Assembly: GCA_963839745.1 (NCBI GenBank)
Contig: CAWIWC010000018.1
Coordinates: 62,001-126,000 of the forward strand
From: JAIBJN01 sp963839745
Lineage (GTDB): Bacteria; Actinomycetota; Thermoleophilia; Gaiellales; Gaiellaceae
Length of the DNA: 64,000 nucleotides
Direction of reading: 5' to 3'
Positions within the stretch are counted from its first letter, which is position 1. Each line of letters begins with the position of its first letter. Shown piece by piece: positions 54,391-62,088 of this stretch. The position numbers and the translations under genes were made by a program. The notes beneath the pieces are model-generated. The model saw nothing but the letters and a program-made list of their open reading frames with translations, ran no database searches and was not told where the DNA came from.

Positions 54391-55122
54391 CTACGCCGGC
54401 GCGAGGGCCTCCTCGAGCTCGGCTGTGATCTCGCGCGTCTTCGCCGGGTCGATCCGCACGCCCGGCCCCATGGAGCTGGTCAGCGTGATCGTGTGGATGT
54501 AGCGGCCCTTGGCCGCCGCCGGCTTCGCGCGGACGATCTCCTCGACGACAGTCGCGTAGTTCTCGAGCAGCGTGCGCTCGTCGAAGCTCTTGCGGCCGAT
54601 CGTGAGGTGGACGTTGGCGCCGCGGTCGGTGCGGTATTCGAGCTTGCCCGCCTTGGACTCGCGCACGGCCTTGCCGATGTCCATCGTGACCGTGCCCGTC
54701 TTCGGGTTCGGCATCTTGCCGCGGGGGCCGAGGATCCGGCCCAGCTTCCCGACGGTGCCCATCATGTCCGGCGTGGCGATGGCGACGTCGAAATCGTCGA
54801 AGCCCTCCTCGATCTGCGTGGCGAGGTCGGCCGAGCCGACCACGTCGGCGCCCGCCTCCTCGGCCTCGCGCGCCTTCTCGCCCTCGGCGAAGACGGCGAT
54901 CCGGACGTCCTTGCCCGTGCCGTGCGGAAGCATGAGCGTCCCGCGGAGCTGCTGGTCGGCATGGCGGACGTTGAGGCCCAGGTTGAAGTGCACCTCGACC
55001 GTCTCGTCGAACTTCGCGGGCGGCGCGTCCTTCAGGAGCCGAACGGCCTCGAGCGGCGTGTACGCGTGCTCGCGGTCGATCTTCTCGCGCGCCTCGTTGT
55101 AGCGCTTCCCGTGCTTCGCCAT
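54391..55122 (-). CDS. rplA: Ribosomal protein uL1
   Basis: 243 residues, MAKHGKRYNEAREKIDREHA, with VEVHFNLGLNVRHADQQLRG, the signature LGRILGPRGKMPNPKTGTVT and a final HTITLTSSMGPGVRIDPAKT. It forms the L1 stalk and typically autoregulates rplKA. The start overlaps the rplK stop by one base. Confidence 0.98.
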   Translation of the reverse strand: MAKHGKRYNEAREKIDREHAYTPLEAVRLLKDAPPAKFDETVEVHFNLGLNVRHADQQLRGTLMLPHGTGKDVRIAVFAEGEKAREAEEAGADVVGSADLATQIEEGFDDFDVAIATPDMMGTVGKLGRILGPRGKMPNPKTGTVTMDIGKAVRESKAGKLEYRTDRGANVHLTIGRKSFDERTLLENYATVVEEIVRAKPAAAKGRYIHTITLTSSMGPGVRIDPAKTREITAELEEALAPA

Positions 55123-55547
55123 TACCTAGCCACCTCCACGCCCATCGACCGCGCCGTCCCCTCGATGATGCGCATCGCCTGGTCGACGTCGCGCGCGTTC
55201 AGGTCGACGAGCTTCGTCTCGGCGATCTGCCGCACCTGGGCGGACGTGATCGTCCCGACCTTCTCGCGGTTCGGCTCGCCGGAGCCCTTGTCGATCCGCA
55301 GCGCCTCCTTGATGAGGACGGCAGCCGGCGGGGTCTTCGTGATGAAGGTGAAGGACCGGTCCTCGAAGACCGTGATCTCCACCGGGGTGATGCGCCCGTT
55401 CTCCTGCTGGGTCTGGGCGTTGAACGCCTTGCAGAACTCCATGATGTTGACCCCATGCTGACCCAGCGCAGGACCGACCGGCGGCGCCGGGTTGGCCTGC
55501 CCGCCGGGGATCTGGAGCTTGATGAGTGTCAGAACCTTCTTCGCCAT
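55122..55547 (-). CDS. rplK: Ribosomal protein uL11
   Basis: 141 residues. The N-terminal domain has LQIPGGQANPAPPVGPALGQ and HGVNIMEFCKAFNAQTQQEN (thiopeptide-binding region with conserved prolines). The C-terminal RNA-binding domain has GSGEPNREKVGTITSAQVRQ and DVDQAMRIIEGTARSMGVEV. It forms the GTPase-associated centre with 23S helices 43/44. It lies 10 bp after nusG. Confidence 0.98.
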   Translation of the reverse strand: MAKKVLTLIKLQIPGGQANPAPPVGPALGQHGVNIMEFCKAFNAQTQQENGRITPVEITVFEDRSFTFITKTPPAAVLIKEALRIDKGSGEPNREKVGTITSAQVRQIAETKLVDLNARDVDQAMRIIEGTARSMGVEVAR

Positions 55548-55557
55548 TCCTCTTGCC

Positions 55558-56088
55558 TCAGTCCATCTTCTTGACCTGGTCGAAGCTCACCTCGACGGGC
55601 GTCTGGCGCTCGAAGATGTTCACGAGCACCTTGAGCTTCTGCTGGTCTGCGTTGACGTCGATGACCTCGCCGTCGAAGTCCGACAGCGAGCCCTGGGTGA
55701 TCTTGACCGTCTCGCCCAGCGCGAACTCGACGGCGGTGCGCGGCCGCTCTGCGGCTGCCGTGGCCGTGTGCAGGATGCGGTCGACCTCGGGCTGCGAGAG
55801 CGGCACGGGCTTCGTGCCCGAGCCGACGAAGCCGGTCACGCCCGGCGTGTTCTTCACGACCGTCCACGCCTCGTCGGACATGTCCATGTTGACGAGCACG
55901 TAGCCGGGGAGCACGCGCTTCTCGGTCTGCACCTTCTGGCCGTCCTTCGTCTCCACGACCTGCTCCGTCGGCACGACGACGCGCCGGAAGCGGGGCTGCT
56001 GGTTCATCGAGACGATGCGGTGCTCGAGGTTCGTCTTGACCTTGTTCTCGTGGCCCGAGTAGGTGTTGATCACATACCAGCGGAACAT
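55558..56088 (-). CDS. nusG: Transcription antitermination factor NusG
   Basis: 176 residues. The NGN domain opens with MFRWYVINTYSGHENKVKTN and contains RVLPGYVLVNMDMSDEAWTV and VTGFVGSGTKPVPLSQ. The C-terminal KOW domain (GETVKITQGSLSDFDGEVID) follows. It binds RNA polymerase and, through KOW, Rho or uS10. No acidic N-terminal extension is present. It is cotranscribed with secE (7-bp gap). Confidence 0.98.
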   Translation of the reverse strand: MFRWYVINTYSGHENKVKTNLEHRIVSMNQQPRFRRVVVPTEQVVETKDGQKVQTEKRVLPGYVLVNMDMSDEAWTVVKNTPGVTGFVGSGTKPVPLSQPEVDRILHTATAAAERPRTAVEFALGETVKITQGSLSDFDGEVIDVNADQQKLKVLVNIFERQTPVEVSFDQVKKMD

Positions 56089-56095
56089 GTGCGCC

Positions 56096-56422
56096 TCAGA
56101 GACCCAGGAGGACGTCGCGGACGAACCGCTGCAGCCCCCAGTCGACCACGAACAGGTACGCGCCGACGATAGCGACGGCGATGATAACGACGACCGTCGC
56201 GCTGATCAGCTGCGTGCGGCCGGGCCAGTCGACCTTGCGGAGCTCGGCGTAGGACTCGCCGACGAACGACCGGAAGCCGCCGCGCCGCTCGCGCTTCTGA
56301 CCCGTCTGGCTCTTCGGCTGGCCGGCAGGCTTGACCTGCCGCGTGCGCGCGCGGGCGCGCTCCGACTGAGCCGGAGCCTGGTAGTCGCTGCGCTTCCGGC
56401 GGGTGCGCGAAGGTCGCGCCAA
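56096..56422 (-). CDS. secE: Preprotein translocase subunit SecE
   Basis: 108 residues with a single C-terminal membrane helix (ISATVVVIIAVAIVGAYLFV). The amphipathic conserved region is SFVGESYAELRKVDWPGRTQ. The first ~45 residues are a basic, Arg/Gln-rich cytosolic extension. It is the clamp of the SecY channel. It sits one base beyond rpmG and ahead of nusG, the usual order. Confidence 0.95.
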   Translation of the reverse strand: MARPSRTRRKRSDYQAPAQSERARARTRQVKPAGQPKSQTGQKRERRGGFRSFVGESYAELRKVDWPGRTQLISATVVVIIAVAIVGAYLFVVDWGLQRFVRDVLLGL

Positions 56423-56584
56423 CTACCTGGTCTCCCTATGCAGCGTGTGGCTGCTGCACCAACGGCAGTACTTCTTCGCCTCGAAGCGGTCCGGTGTGTT
56501 CCGCTTCGACTTCTGACTCTGATAGTTGCGCCGCTTGCACTCCGTGCACGCAAGCGTGATCGCGACTCGTACTCCTGTTGCCAT
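56423..56584 (-). CDS. rpmG: Ribosomal protein bL33, zinc form
   Basis: 53 residues: MATGVRVAITLACTECKRRN, then YQSQKSKRNTPDRFEAKKYC and RWCSSHTLHRETR. The zinc ligands are C13, C16, C40 and C43 (C+ form). The order tRNA-Met, rpmG, secE, nusG is common in actinobacteria. There are 36 bp between the tRNA 3' end and the ATG, so one transcript may hold both. Confidence 0.96.
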   Translation of the reverse strand: MATGVRVAITLACTECKRRNYQSQKSKRNTPDRFEAKKYCRWCSSHTLHRETR

Positions 56585-56620
56585 CGTCTATTCGCCTTCG
56601 TCTCGAGAGAGGTCTCCAGG

Positions 56621-56694
56621 TAGCGGCGGTAGGACTCGAACCTACGACACACGGATTATGATTCCGCTGCTCTAACCAGCTGAGCTACGCCGCC
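56621..56694 (-). tRNA. tRNA-Met (CAT anticodon, elongator type)
   Basis: 74 nt on the minus strand. The acceptor stem GGCGGCG pairs with CGCCGCT (last pair G-U), with discriminator A. The D-arm is GCTCAGCTGGTTAGAGC. The anticodon loop is ATCATAA, with CAT at 34-36. The T-arm is GTAGG-TTCGAGT-CCTAC. The initiator tRNA's C1:A72 mismatch and three G-C pairs in the anticodon stem are absent, so elongator Met is preferred; a tRNA-Ile(CAT) read through lysidine cannot be fully excluded. Confidence 0.92.
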
Positions 56695-56737
56695 CTGCGC
56701 GGCCGAGTGTAGCAAGACCCCGCATTCCGCCTGGGGG

Positions 56738-58120
56738 CTACGGCTTTTCGCGAACGAGCTCGATCCCCGCTTCCGGGAGCTCCGCGATGCCTCCGTCGGC
56801 GACGTGGATCACGTCGTCGAAGCCCGCCCGTCGGAGCAGCGAGACGGCGATCGAGCTGCGGTTTCCCGCCGAGCACGCCACTGCGAGCGGCGCGCCGCCG
56901 TTGCGCAGCTCGTCCGGGAGCCCGTCGCGCAGGTCGTGGTAGGGAACATGGAGCGAGCCGTCGACGTGACCCTCGTCCCATTCCTCGTCGTCGCGGACGT
57001 CGAGGAGCCGCACGTCGCCGCGCCTGAGCCGCTCGGCGAGCTCCGGGATGTCGATCGCGGCGGTCGACTCCACTGGGAGCCCCGCGTCTCGCCAGGCGTC
57101 GGCGCCGCCTGCGAGCACGCCCGCGATGTGCCGGAAGCCCACGGCCTCGAGCAGCCGCCCCATCCGGCGCGCCTCCTCGTCGGTCGCAGCGGCGACGACG
57201 ACCTCGCTCTCGGCGTCGACGACCCAGGCCGCCCGGGTTCCGACGGCCGCCCGAACCATCGTGACGTTGATCGAGCCCGGGACGTGCAGCGCGTCGAACT
57301 CGCGCGTGTCCCGTCCGTCGAGCAGCGTCGCGCCGGCCTCGAGCCGTTCCTTCACCGCCGTCGGCGCCAGCAGGTCGAGCACCTGCGGCTCGGTGAGGAG
57401 CGGGCCTCTGTTCAGCGCGACGATGCGCTTGAAGTTCGGCGGCTGGTGGGCCAGGTTGCCGGTGAGCGCGCGGACGAAGCCGTCCTCGTCGTCGCGCGCG
57501 AGCAGCCGGTTGAAGCGGCGCTCGAACCCGATCGTCGTCACGGGCTTCTCGCTCATCCCCGCGCCGCCGCAGAGCGACCCGCCGATGTGGCCGGGCCAGA
57601 CCTCGGCGAAATCGCCGAGCGCGAGGAGCCGTTTCAGCGACGCGAAGAGCCCGCGCGCGCCCTCCTCGGGGTCGACCGCCAGATCCGGGCGCGCCACGTC
57701 GCCCACGAAGAGCGAGTCCCCGGTGACGACGAGCCAGGGCTCCTCGCCCCTGCTCCCGTCTGCCACGACGTAGGCCGTGTGCTCGGGCCGGTGCCCGGGC
57801 GTCGTGAGCGCCGTGATCGTGACGTCGCCGACCGAGACCGTGTCGCCGTCGGCGATCGGCTCGTGCTCGAACTCCACACCGGCGGTCGCCGGCACGTGGA
57901 TGGTCGCCCCGGTCGCCTTCGCCAGGCGGCCCTTGCCGGAGACGTGGTCGGCGTGGTTGTGCGTCTCGAGCACGTGCGCGATCCGAAAGCCGTGCTCCTC
58001 GGCGAGCTCGAGGTAGGCCTCGACGTCCCATTTCGGGTCGATGATCGCCGCCTCGCCCCCGTCGGCGACGACGTAGGACGCGCACCCGAGATCCTCGTGC
58101 AGTACCTGCCGGAAGAACAT
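56738..58120 (-). CDS. Metallo-beta-lactamase fold protein with two rhodanese domains (persulfide dioxygenase-like)
   Basis: 460 residues from ATG 58120; an ATG at 58165 is also in frame. Residues ~1-215 are an MBL domain: metal motif THNHADHVSGKG, later His in TPGHRPEHTAYV, Asp in TGDSLFVGDVARPD and His in EVWPGHIGGSLCG. This matches the mononuclear-iron ETHE1/BlhB group. The first rhodanese domain lacks a catalytic Cys (VVVAAATDEEA). The second carries it in PLAVACSAGNRSSIAVSLL. The order MBL-rhodanese-rhodanese resembles CstB-type enzymes that oxidise persulfides. TATCAT and an inverted repeat lie upstream. Confidence 0.88.
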   Translation of the reverse strand: MFFRQVLHEDLGCASYVVADGGEAAIIDPKWDVEAYLELAEEHGFRIAHVLETHNHADHVSGKGRLAKATGATIHVPATAGVEFEHEPIADGDTVSVGDVTITALTTPGHRPEHTAYVVADGSRGEEPWLVVTGDSLFVGDVARPDLAVDPEEGARGLFASLKRLLALGDFAEVWPGHIGGSLCGGAGMSEKPVTTIGFERRFNRLLARDDEDGFVRALTGNLAHQPPNFKRIVALNRGPLLTEPQVLDLLAPTAVKERLEAGATLLDGRDTREFDALHVPGSINVTMVRAAVGTRAAWVVDAESEVVVAAATDEEARRMGRLLEAVGFRHIAGVLAGGADAWRDAGLPVESTAAIDIPELAERLRRGDVRLLDVRDDEEWDEGHVDGSLHVPYHDLRDGLPDELRNGGAPLAVACSAGNRSSIAVSLLRRAGFDDVIHVADGGIAELPEAGIELVREKP

Positions 58121-58152
58121 TTCGCGGCCCGATGATACGTGGAGGCTGACCG

Positions 58153-58176
58153 CGTGAGGCTTCACACGACCTCACG
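58153..58176. promoter_or_regulatory. Inverted repeat CGTGAGG-N10-CCTCACG upstream of the MBL-rhodanese gene
   Basis: Perfect 7-bp arms located 33-56 bp before ATG 58120 and 16 bp upstream of a TATCAT -10 (58137-58132), i.e. over the -35 region. That is a reasonable position for a repressor operator. The regulator is unknown. Confidence 0.4.
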
Positions 58177-58252
58177 ATGCCGGCCCGCCTGAGCCTGGCG
58201 CTTGCGCGGGCAGTTCCGCTCGCGGCATAGCACGCTGAGACAAGCAAGAGGC

Positions 58253-58355
58253 TGGCCCGACACTCGAATCCGTTCGCCTAAAAGCTCTTCTCGCCTCGCG
58301 CGCTACCGTGCGTCGGTGTGTTGAGGGCTTTGGGCCAGATTCGAATGTAGGGCCA
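58253..58355. repeat. Imperfect 18-bp inverted repeat in a gene-poor stretch
   Basis: The left arm TGGCCCGACACTCGAATC (58253-58270) matches the complement of the right arm (58338-58355) at 16 of 18 positions, across a 67-bp spacer. The surrounding 58177-58399 has no convincing ORF and is less GC-rich. Both arm ends resemble T-arm-like GATTCGA sequence. It could be a small mobile-element remnant; no target duplication was identified. Confidence 0.3.
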
Positions 58356-58399
58356 GTAAGACCACTCTACTCCTTTCGATCAGCCGCCGTTTTCGCCAA

Positions 58400-58450
58400 T
58401 TGAAATCGCCAACCCCTCCGTGGTAGATTGCCTATGCATTGCCTAGGCAA
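58400..58450 (+). promoter_or_regulatory. Promoter TTGAAA-N18-TAGATT with palindrome TTGCCTAGGCAA at the start codon
   Basis: -35 TTGAAA (58400-58405), -10 TAGATT (58424-58429). The perfect 12-bp palindrome TTGCCTAGGCAA (58439-58450) begins with the TTG start codon itself. An ATTGCCTA direct repeat also occurs just upstream (58427-58434). This looks like an autorepression site for the mod operon regulator. Confidence 0.55.
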
Positions 58451-58816
58451 TCTCTACCGGCCAGCGACGCGGCGCGACAACTCGGGATCAGCCTCGACAC
58501 CCTGCGGCGATGGGACCGCCAGGGGCGGATCCGCACCGAGCGCGACCGCCGCAACCGTCGTCTGGTGCCGGCTTCAGAGATCGAACGGCTCCGCGGCGGC
58601 CCGGAGCACCACGACCTCTCGGCGCGCAATCGGTTCCGTGGGCGGATCCGCGAAGTTCGGATCGAAGGGCTTCTCGCACAGGTGGAGATCGACGTGACCG
58701 AGCCGACGCGGGTCGTCGCCGTCATCACGCGCGAGGCGGCCGAGCAGCTCGGGCTCGAGGCGGGCCAGGACGCGACGGCGCTGGTCAAGGCGACCTCGGT
58801 GATGGTCGAGCGTTGA
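58439..58816 (+). CDS. HTH-Mop molybdate-responsive regulator
   Basis: 125 residues from TTG 58439. The N-terminal MerR/excisionase-like helix-turn-helix is SDAARQLGISLDTLRRWDRQ with GRIRTERDRRNRRLVPASEI. The C-terminal ~65 residues form a Mop/TOBE domain (LSARNRFRGRIREVRIEGLL, VVAVITREAAEQLGLEAGQD) that binds molybdate or tungstate. This fused form takes the place of E. coli ModE. It is translationally coupled to modA (TTGA overlap), so it probably controls its own operon through the TTGCCTAGGCAA palindrome. Confidence 0.88.
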   Translation: MPRQSLPASDAARQLGISLDTLRRWDRQGRIRTERDRRNRRLVPASEIERLRGGPEHHDLSARNRFRGRIREVRIEGLLAQVEIDVTEPTRVVAVITREAAEQLGLEAGQDATALVKATSVMVER

Positions 58817-59547
58817 AGCGCTTGGCGGCCCTCGTGGCCGTCGCGTTCGTGGCCGCGTCGTGCGGCGGGGACGACGACGGCGCCGGCAGCGACCTCGAAG
58901 GTGTCACGGTCTTCGCCGCCGCCTCGCTCACGGAGGTGTTCGCGGAGATCGCCCCCAACGTCACCTTCAACTTCGCCGGCTCGGACGAGCTCGCCACCCA
59001 GATCCGCGAGGGCGCGCCGGCGGACGTCTACGCGGCCGCCAGCCCGCGCTACCCGAACGAGCTCTTCGAGGAGGACCTGATCGGGGAGCCCCAGATCTTC
59101 GCCACCAACCGGCTGGTGCTGATCGTCCCGGTCGACAACCCTGCGGGGATCGAGTCCGTCGAGGACCTGATGGCCGACGGCGTCAAGCTGGTCGTCGGCG
59201 CCGAAGGTGTGCCGATCGGCGACTACACGCGCACCGTGCTCGAGAACATGGGCATGACCGACGTGCTCGAGAACGTCGTCTCCAACGAGGAGGACGTGAA
59301 GGGCGTCGTCGGGAAGATCACCTCCGGGGCCGCCGACGCGGGCTTCGTCTACGTGACCGACGCGACCGCGGCCGGCGACGACGTCGAGGCGATCGAGCTT
59401 CCGGAGGAAGCGCAGGCGAGCGTCCAGTACCCGATCGCAGTGGTCGCCGACTCCCAGAACGCGGAGGCCGCGCAGGAGTTCGTCGACCTCGTGCTCGGCG
59501 AGGACGGCCAGGCCGCTCTCGCGGACGCCGGGTTCGGGCCGCCATGA
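58813..59547 (+). CDS. modA: Molybdate ABC transporter substrate-binding lipoprotein
   Basis: 244 residues from TTG 58813. Lipoprotein signal with lipobox VAASC, then Asp/Gly linker. Ligand-binding motifs: TVFAAASLTEVFAEIAP (oxyanion-binding Ser), FNFAGSDELATQIREGAPAD (second Ser), VGAEGVPIGDYTRTVLENMG and GAADAGFVYVTDA (Tyr). It delivers molybdate to ModBC. The stop overlaps the modB ATG. Confidence 0.93.
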   Translation: MKRLAALVAVAFVAASCGGDDDGAGSDLEGVTVFAAASLTEVFAEIAPNVTFNFAGSDELATQIREGAPADVYAAASPRYPNELFEEDLIGEPQIFATNRLVLIVPVDNPAGIESVEDLMADGVKLVVGAEGVPIGDYTRTVLENMGMTDVLENVVSNEEDVKGVVGKITSGAADAGFVYVTDATAAGDDVEAIELPEEAQASVQYPIAVVADSQNAEAAQEFVDLVLGEDGQAALADAGFGPP

Positions 59548-60368
59548 GACGGGCGTTCGAGACTGCTCTCGCGGTCGCGGCGGGGCTTGCGCTGGCGTTC
59601 CTGCTCCTCCCCATCCTTGCGCTCTTTGTCCGCATCTCGCCCAGCGAGCTCCTCGACGCGCTCTGGAGCGACGTGGCCCTCGACGCGCTCTGGGTGAGCC
59701 TGAAGACCGGACTGATCGCCCACTTCTTCGTGCTCCTCGTCGGAACGCCGGCGGCCTACTTCCTGGCCACGAAGCGCTTCCGCGGGCGCGGCGTCCTGAT
59801 CACGCTCGTCGAGCTGCCGCTCGTGCTGCCCCCGGCCGTCGCCGGCATCGCGCTGCTCGCTCTCTTCAGCCGGCGCGGGCTCCTCGGCGAGTCGCTCTAC
59901 GCCCTCGGGATCCAGATACCGCTGACGCAGACGGCGGTCGTCCTCGCCGTCACTTTCGTCGCAGCGCCCTTCTACATGCGACAGGCGATCGCCTCGTTCG
60001 AGACCGTCGACCGGACCCTGATCGACGCATCCCGGACGTTGGGCGCGAGCCCGGCGCGGACGTTCTGGCGCGTCGCCGTGCCGCTCTCGGCGACGGGGCT
60101 CGGCGCGGGCTCGGCGCTCGCGTGGGCACGGGGCACCGGTGAGTTCGGTGCGACGATCATGTTCGCCGGGAGCCTCCAGGGCGTCACGCAGACGATGCCG
60201 CTCGCGATCTACGCCCAGCTCGACCTCGACCCGGACATCGCGATCGCGATCGGCGCGCTGCTCGTCCTCGTCAGCCTCACCGTCCTCCTCTCTGTGAAGC
60301 TCCTACCGTCGTGGACGCGCTTCACGTCAGTCTCGTACATCACCTCCGCTCGTTCCGCCTCGAGCTAG
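59544..60368 (+). CDS. modB: Molybdate ABC transporter permease
   Basis: 274 residues with about six membrane helices. The inner-membrane permease signature is TLIDASRTLGASPARTFWRV with AVPLSATGLGAGSALAWARG (EAA loop), followed by TGEFGATIMFAGSLQGVTQT, typical of ModB. The C-terminal ~20 residues (SWTRFTSVSYITSARSASS) are encoded by DNA that overlaps modC by 58 bp and do not look like conserved permease sequence. Confidence 0.94.
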   Translation: MRRAFETALAVAAGLALAFLLLPILALFVRISPSELLDALWSDVALDALWVSLKTGLIAHFFVLLVGTPAAYFLATKRFRGRGVLITLVELPLVLPPAVAGIALLALFSRRGLLGESLYALGIQIPLTQTAVVLAVTFVAAPFYMRQAIASFETVDRTLIDASRTLGASPARTFWRVAVPLSATGLGAGSALAWARGTGEFGATIMFAGSLQGVTQTMPLAIYAQLDLDPDIAIAIGALLVLVSLTVLLSVKLLPSWTRFTSVSYITSARSASS

Positions 60369-61342
60369 AGCTCGAGGTCGGCCGCGAGACGGTGGCGCTC
60401 GTCGGTCCCTCCGGCGCCGGCAAGACGAGCGTCCTGCGAGCGATCGCCGGGCTCCTGCGGCCCGAGCGGGGACGCATCGCGCTCGACGGAAGGACCTGGT
60501 TCGACACGGAGACGAAGGTCGATCTCCCACCCGATCGGCGCTCCGTCGGCCTCGTCTTCCAGGAGTACGCCCTCTTCCCGCACATGACCGTGGCGGAGAA
60601 CGTGGCGTACGCCGGCCCGCATCGCGTGGACGAGCTGCTGGAGCTGCTCGGCATCTCCGCGCTTCGCGACGCGCGGCCGGGCGAGCTCTCCGGGGGCGAA
60701 CGCCAGCGGGTCGCCGTCGCCCGCGCGCTGGCCCGCGACCCGGCGGTGCTCCTCCTGGACGAGCCGCTCGCCGCGCTCGACGCTCATACGCGCGCGCGTG
60801 TGCGCGCGGAGCTGGGGGACCTGCTCGGGCGACTCGGGCTCCCCACGCTGCTCGTGACGCACGACTTCCAGGATGCCGCCGCGCTGGCCGACCGGGTCGG
60901 CGTGCTCGTCGACGGCAGCATCGTCCAGGAGGGCACTGCGCCGGAGCTGGTCGCGAGCCCGACGAGCCCGTTCGTCGCCGACTTCACCGGCGGGAACCTC
61001 CTGCGGGGAACGGCGCGACCGGGCGCTTCGGGGCTCACGGAAGTCGATCTCGAAGACGGCTCCAGGATCTTCTCCACCGACCGCCTCGAAGGCCACGTCG
61101 GCGCTGTCGTCTACCCGTGGGAGGTCGCGGTCGCCCGCGAGGCGCCGACCGACTCGGCCCAGAACCACGTCACCGGGCCGATCGTGAGCCTGGTCCCGAT
61201 CGCCAACCGCGTGCGCGTTCGCGTCGGCCCCCTCACGGCCGAGATCACCGCGGCCTCGGCCGACCGCCTCGGGCTCCGCCAGGGCGAGCCCGTGGTGGCG
61301 AGCTTCAAGGCGACCGGAACGCGGCTCGTGCCGCTGGCCTAG
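60311..61342 (+). CDS. modC: Molybdate ABC transporter ATP-binding protein
   Basis: 343 residues from GTG 60311. Walker A VALVGPSGAGKTSVLRAIAG, Q-loop in VGLVFQEYALFPHMTVAENV, ABC signature LSGGERQRVAVARALARDPA, Walker B AVLLLDEPLAALDAHTR and switch His in LLVTHDFQDAAALAD. A C-terminal TOBE/Mop domain (GPIVSLVPIANRVRVRVGPL, EPVVASFKATGTRLVPL) marks it as ModC rather than another importer. It powers molybdate uptake with ModB. The start lies 58 bp inside modB. Confidence 0.94.
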   Translation: MDALHVSLVHHLRSFRLELELEVGRETVALVGPSGAGKTSVLRAIAGLLRPERGRIALDGRTWFDTETKVDLPPDRRSVGLVFQEYALFPHMTVAENVAYAGPHRVDELLELLGISALRDARPGELSGGERQRVAVARALARDPAVLLLDEPLAALDAHTRARVRAELGDLLGRLGLPTLLVTHDFQDAAALADRVGVLVDGSIVQEGTAPELVASPTSPFVADFTGGNLLRGTARPGASGLTEVDLEDGSRIFSTDRLEGHVGAVVYPWEVAVAREAPTDSAQNHVTGPIVSLVPIANRVRVRVGPLTAEITAASADRLGLRQGEPVVASFKATGTRLVPLA

Positions 61343-61346
61343 CTGC

Positions 61347-62027
61347 CTAGTCGTCGCCCAGGAACATCAGGGCGAAGTAGAGAAGCTGCGTGAGCGCGGC
61401 GAGGGCGCCGGCGACGTAGGTCATCGCCGCGGCGTTGAGGACCTTCTTGACCCCTCCGGCCTCCCCGGCCGTGACAAGGCCGAGGTTCTGCAGCTGGATG
61501 CCCGCTCGCTTCGAGGCGTCGAACTCGACCGGCAGCGTCACGAAGTGGAACAACACGGCGACCGCGTAGAGCGCGACGGCCACGAGCGCGAGGCCCGTCA
61601 GCTGGAGGATGACCCCCGCCAGGAGGAGCCACATCCACAGGCTCGACGAGATCGCTACAGCGGGGAAGAGGGCCGAGCGGAAGCGGAAGAACGAGTACGC
61701 CTCCTGATGCTGGATCGCGTGGCCGACCTCGTGCGCTGCGACCGCCGAGGCACTCACCGAGCGCTCCGCGAAGACCGGGTGCGAGAGGAAGACGGCTCGC
61801 TTGCGCGGGTCGTAGTGATCCGAGAGCGGGCCGCCGGGCGACTCGTTGACGGGAACGTCGTGGAGCCCGTTCGCGTCGAGCACGGCCCGCGCGACCTCGG
61901 CGCCGGTCATGCCGTTCATGACCTGCACGGCCGCCTGCTCGGCAAAGGAGCGCTTCAGGTACCACTGCACCGCCAGCCCGAGCACGAGCGGCGGCACGAG
62001 AAACGCGATGTAGAGGCCCCAGTCCAC
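61347..62027 (-). CDS. Membrane zinc metallopeptidase, YugP type
   Basis: 226 residues from GTG 62027. The N-terminal helix is LYIAFLVPPLVLGLAVQWYL. The zinc motif HEVGHAIQH lies in SASAVAAHEVGHAIQHQEAY and is followed by three more membrane helices (FPAVAISSSLWMWLLLAGVI, LTGLALVAVALYAVAVLFHF, ending LLYFALMFLG). The LPVEFDASKRAGIQLQNLGL segment is diagnostic of the YugP/DUF2227-like family. TACCAT lies 10 nt before the GTG. It is convergent with modC and divergent from the MOSC gene; the substrate is unknown. Confidence 0.9.
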   Translation of the reverse strand: MDWGLYIAFLVPPLVLGLAVQWYLKRSFAEQAAVQVMNGMTGAEVARAVLDANGLHDVPVNESPGGPLSDHYDPRKRAVFLSHPVFAERSVSASAVAAHEVGHAIQHQEAYSFFRFRSALFPAVAISSSLWMWLLLAGVILQLTGLALVAVALYAVAVLFHFVTLPVEFDASKRAGIQLQNLGLVTAGEAGGVKKVLNAAAMTYVAGALAALTQLLYFALMFLGDD

Positions 62028-62088
62028 CTTCCAGCGGATGGTAGCGGTGGGCGACGACGCGGGGAAGTGGGCGGATAACGTTGGCGGG

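Noticed and set aside
58166..58438. tRNA or tRNA fragment suggested by GATTCGA sequences
   Set aside because: No acceptor, D- or anticodon arm can be formed around either GATTCGA; only the inverted repeat is supportable.
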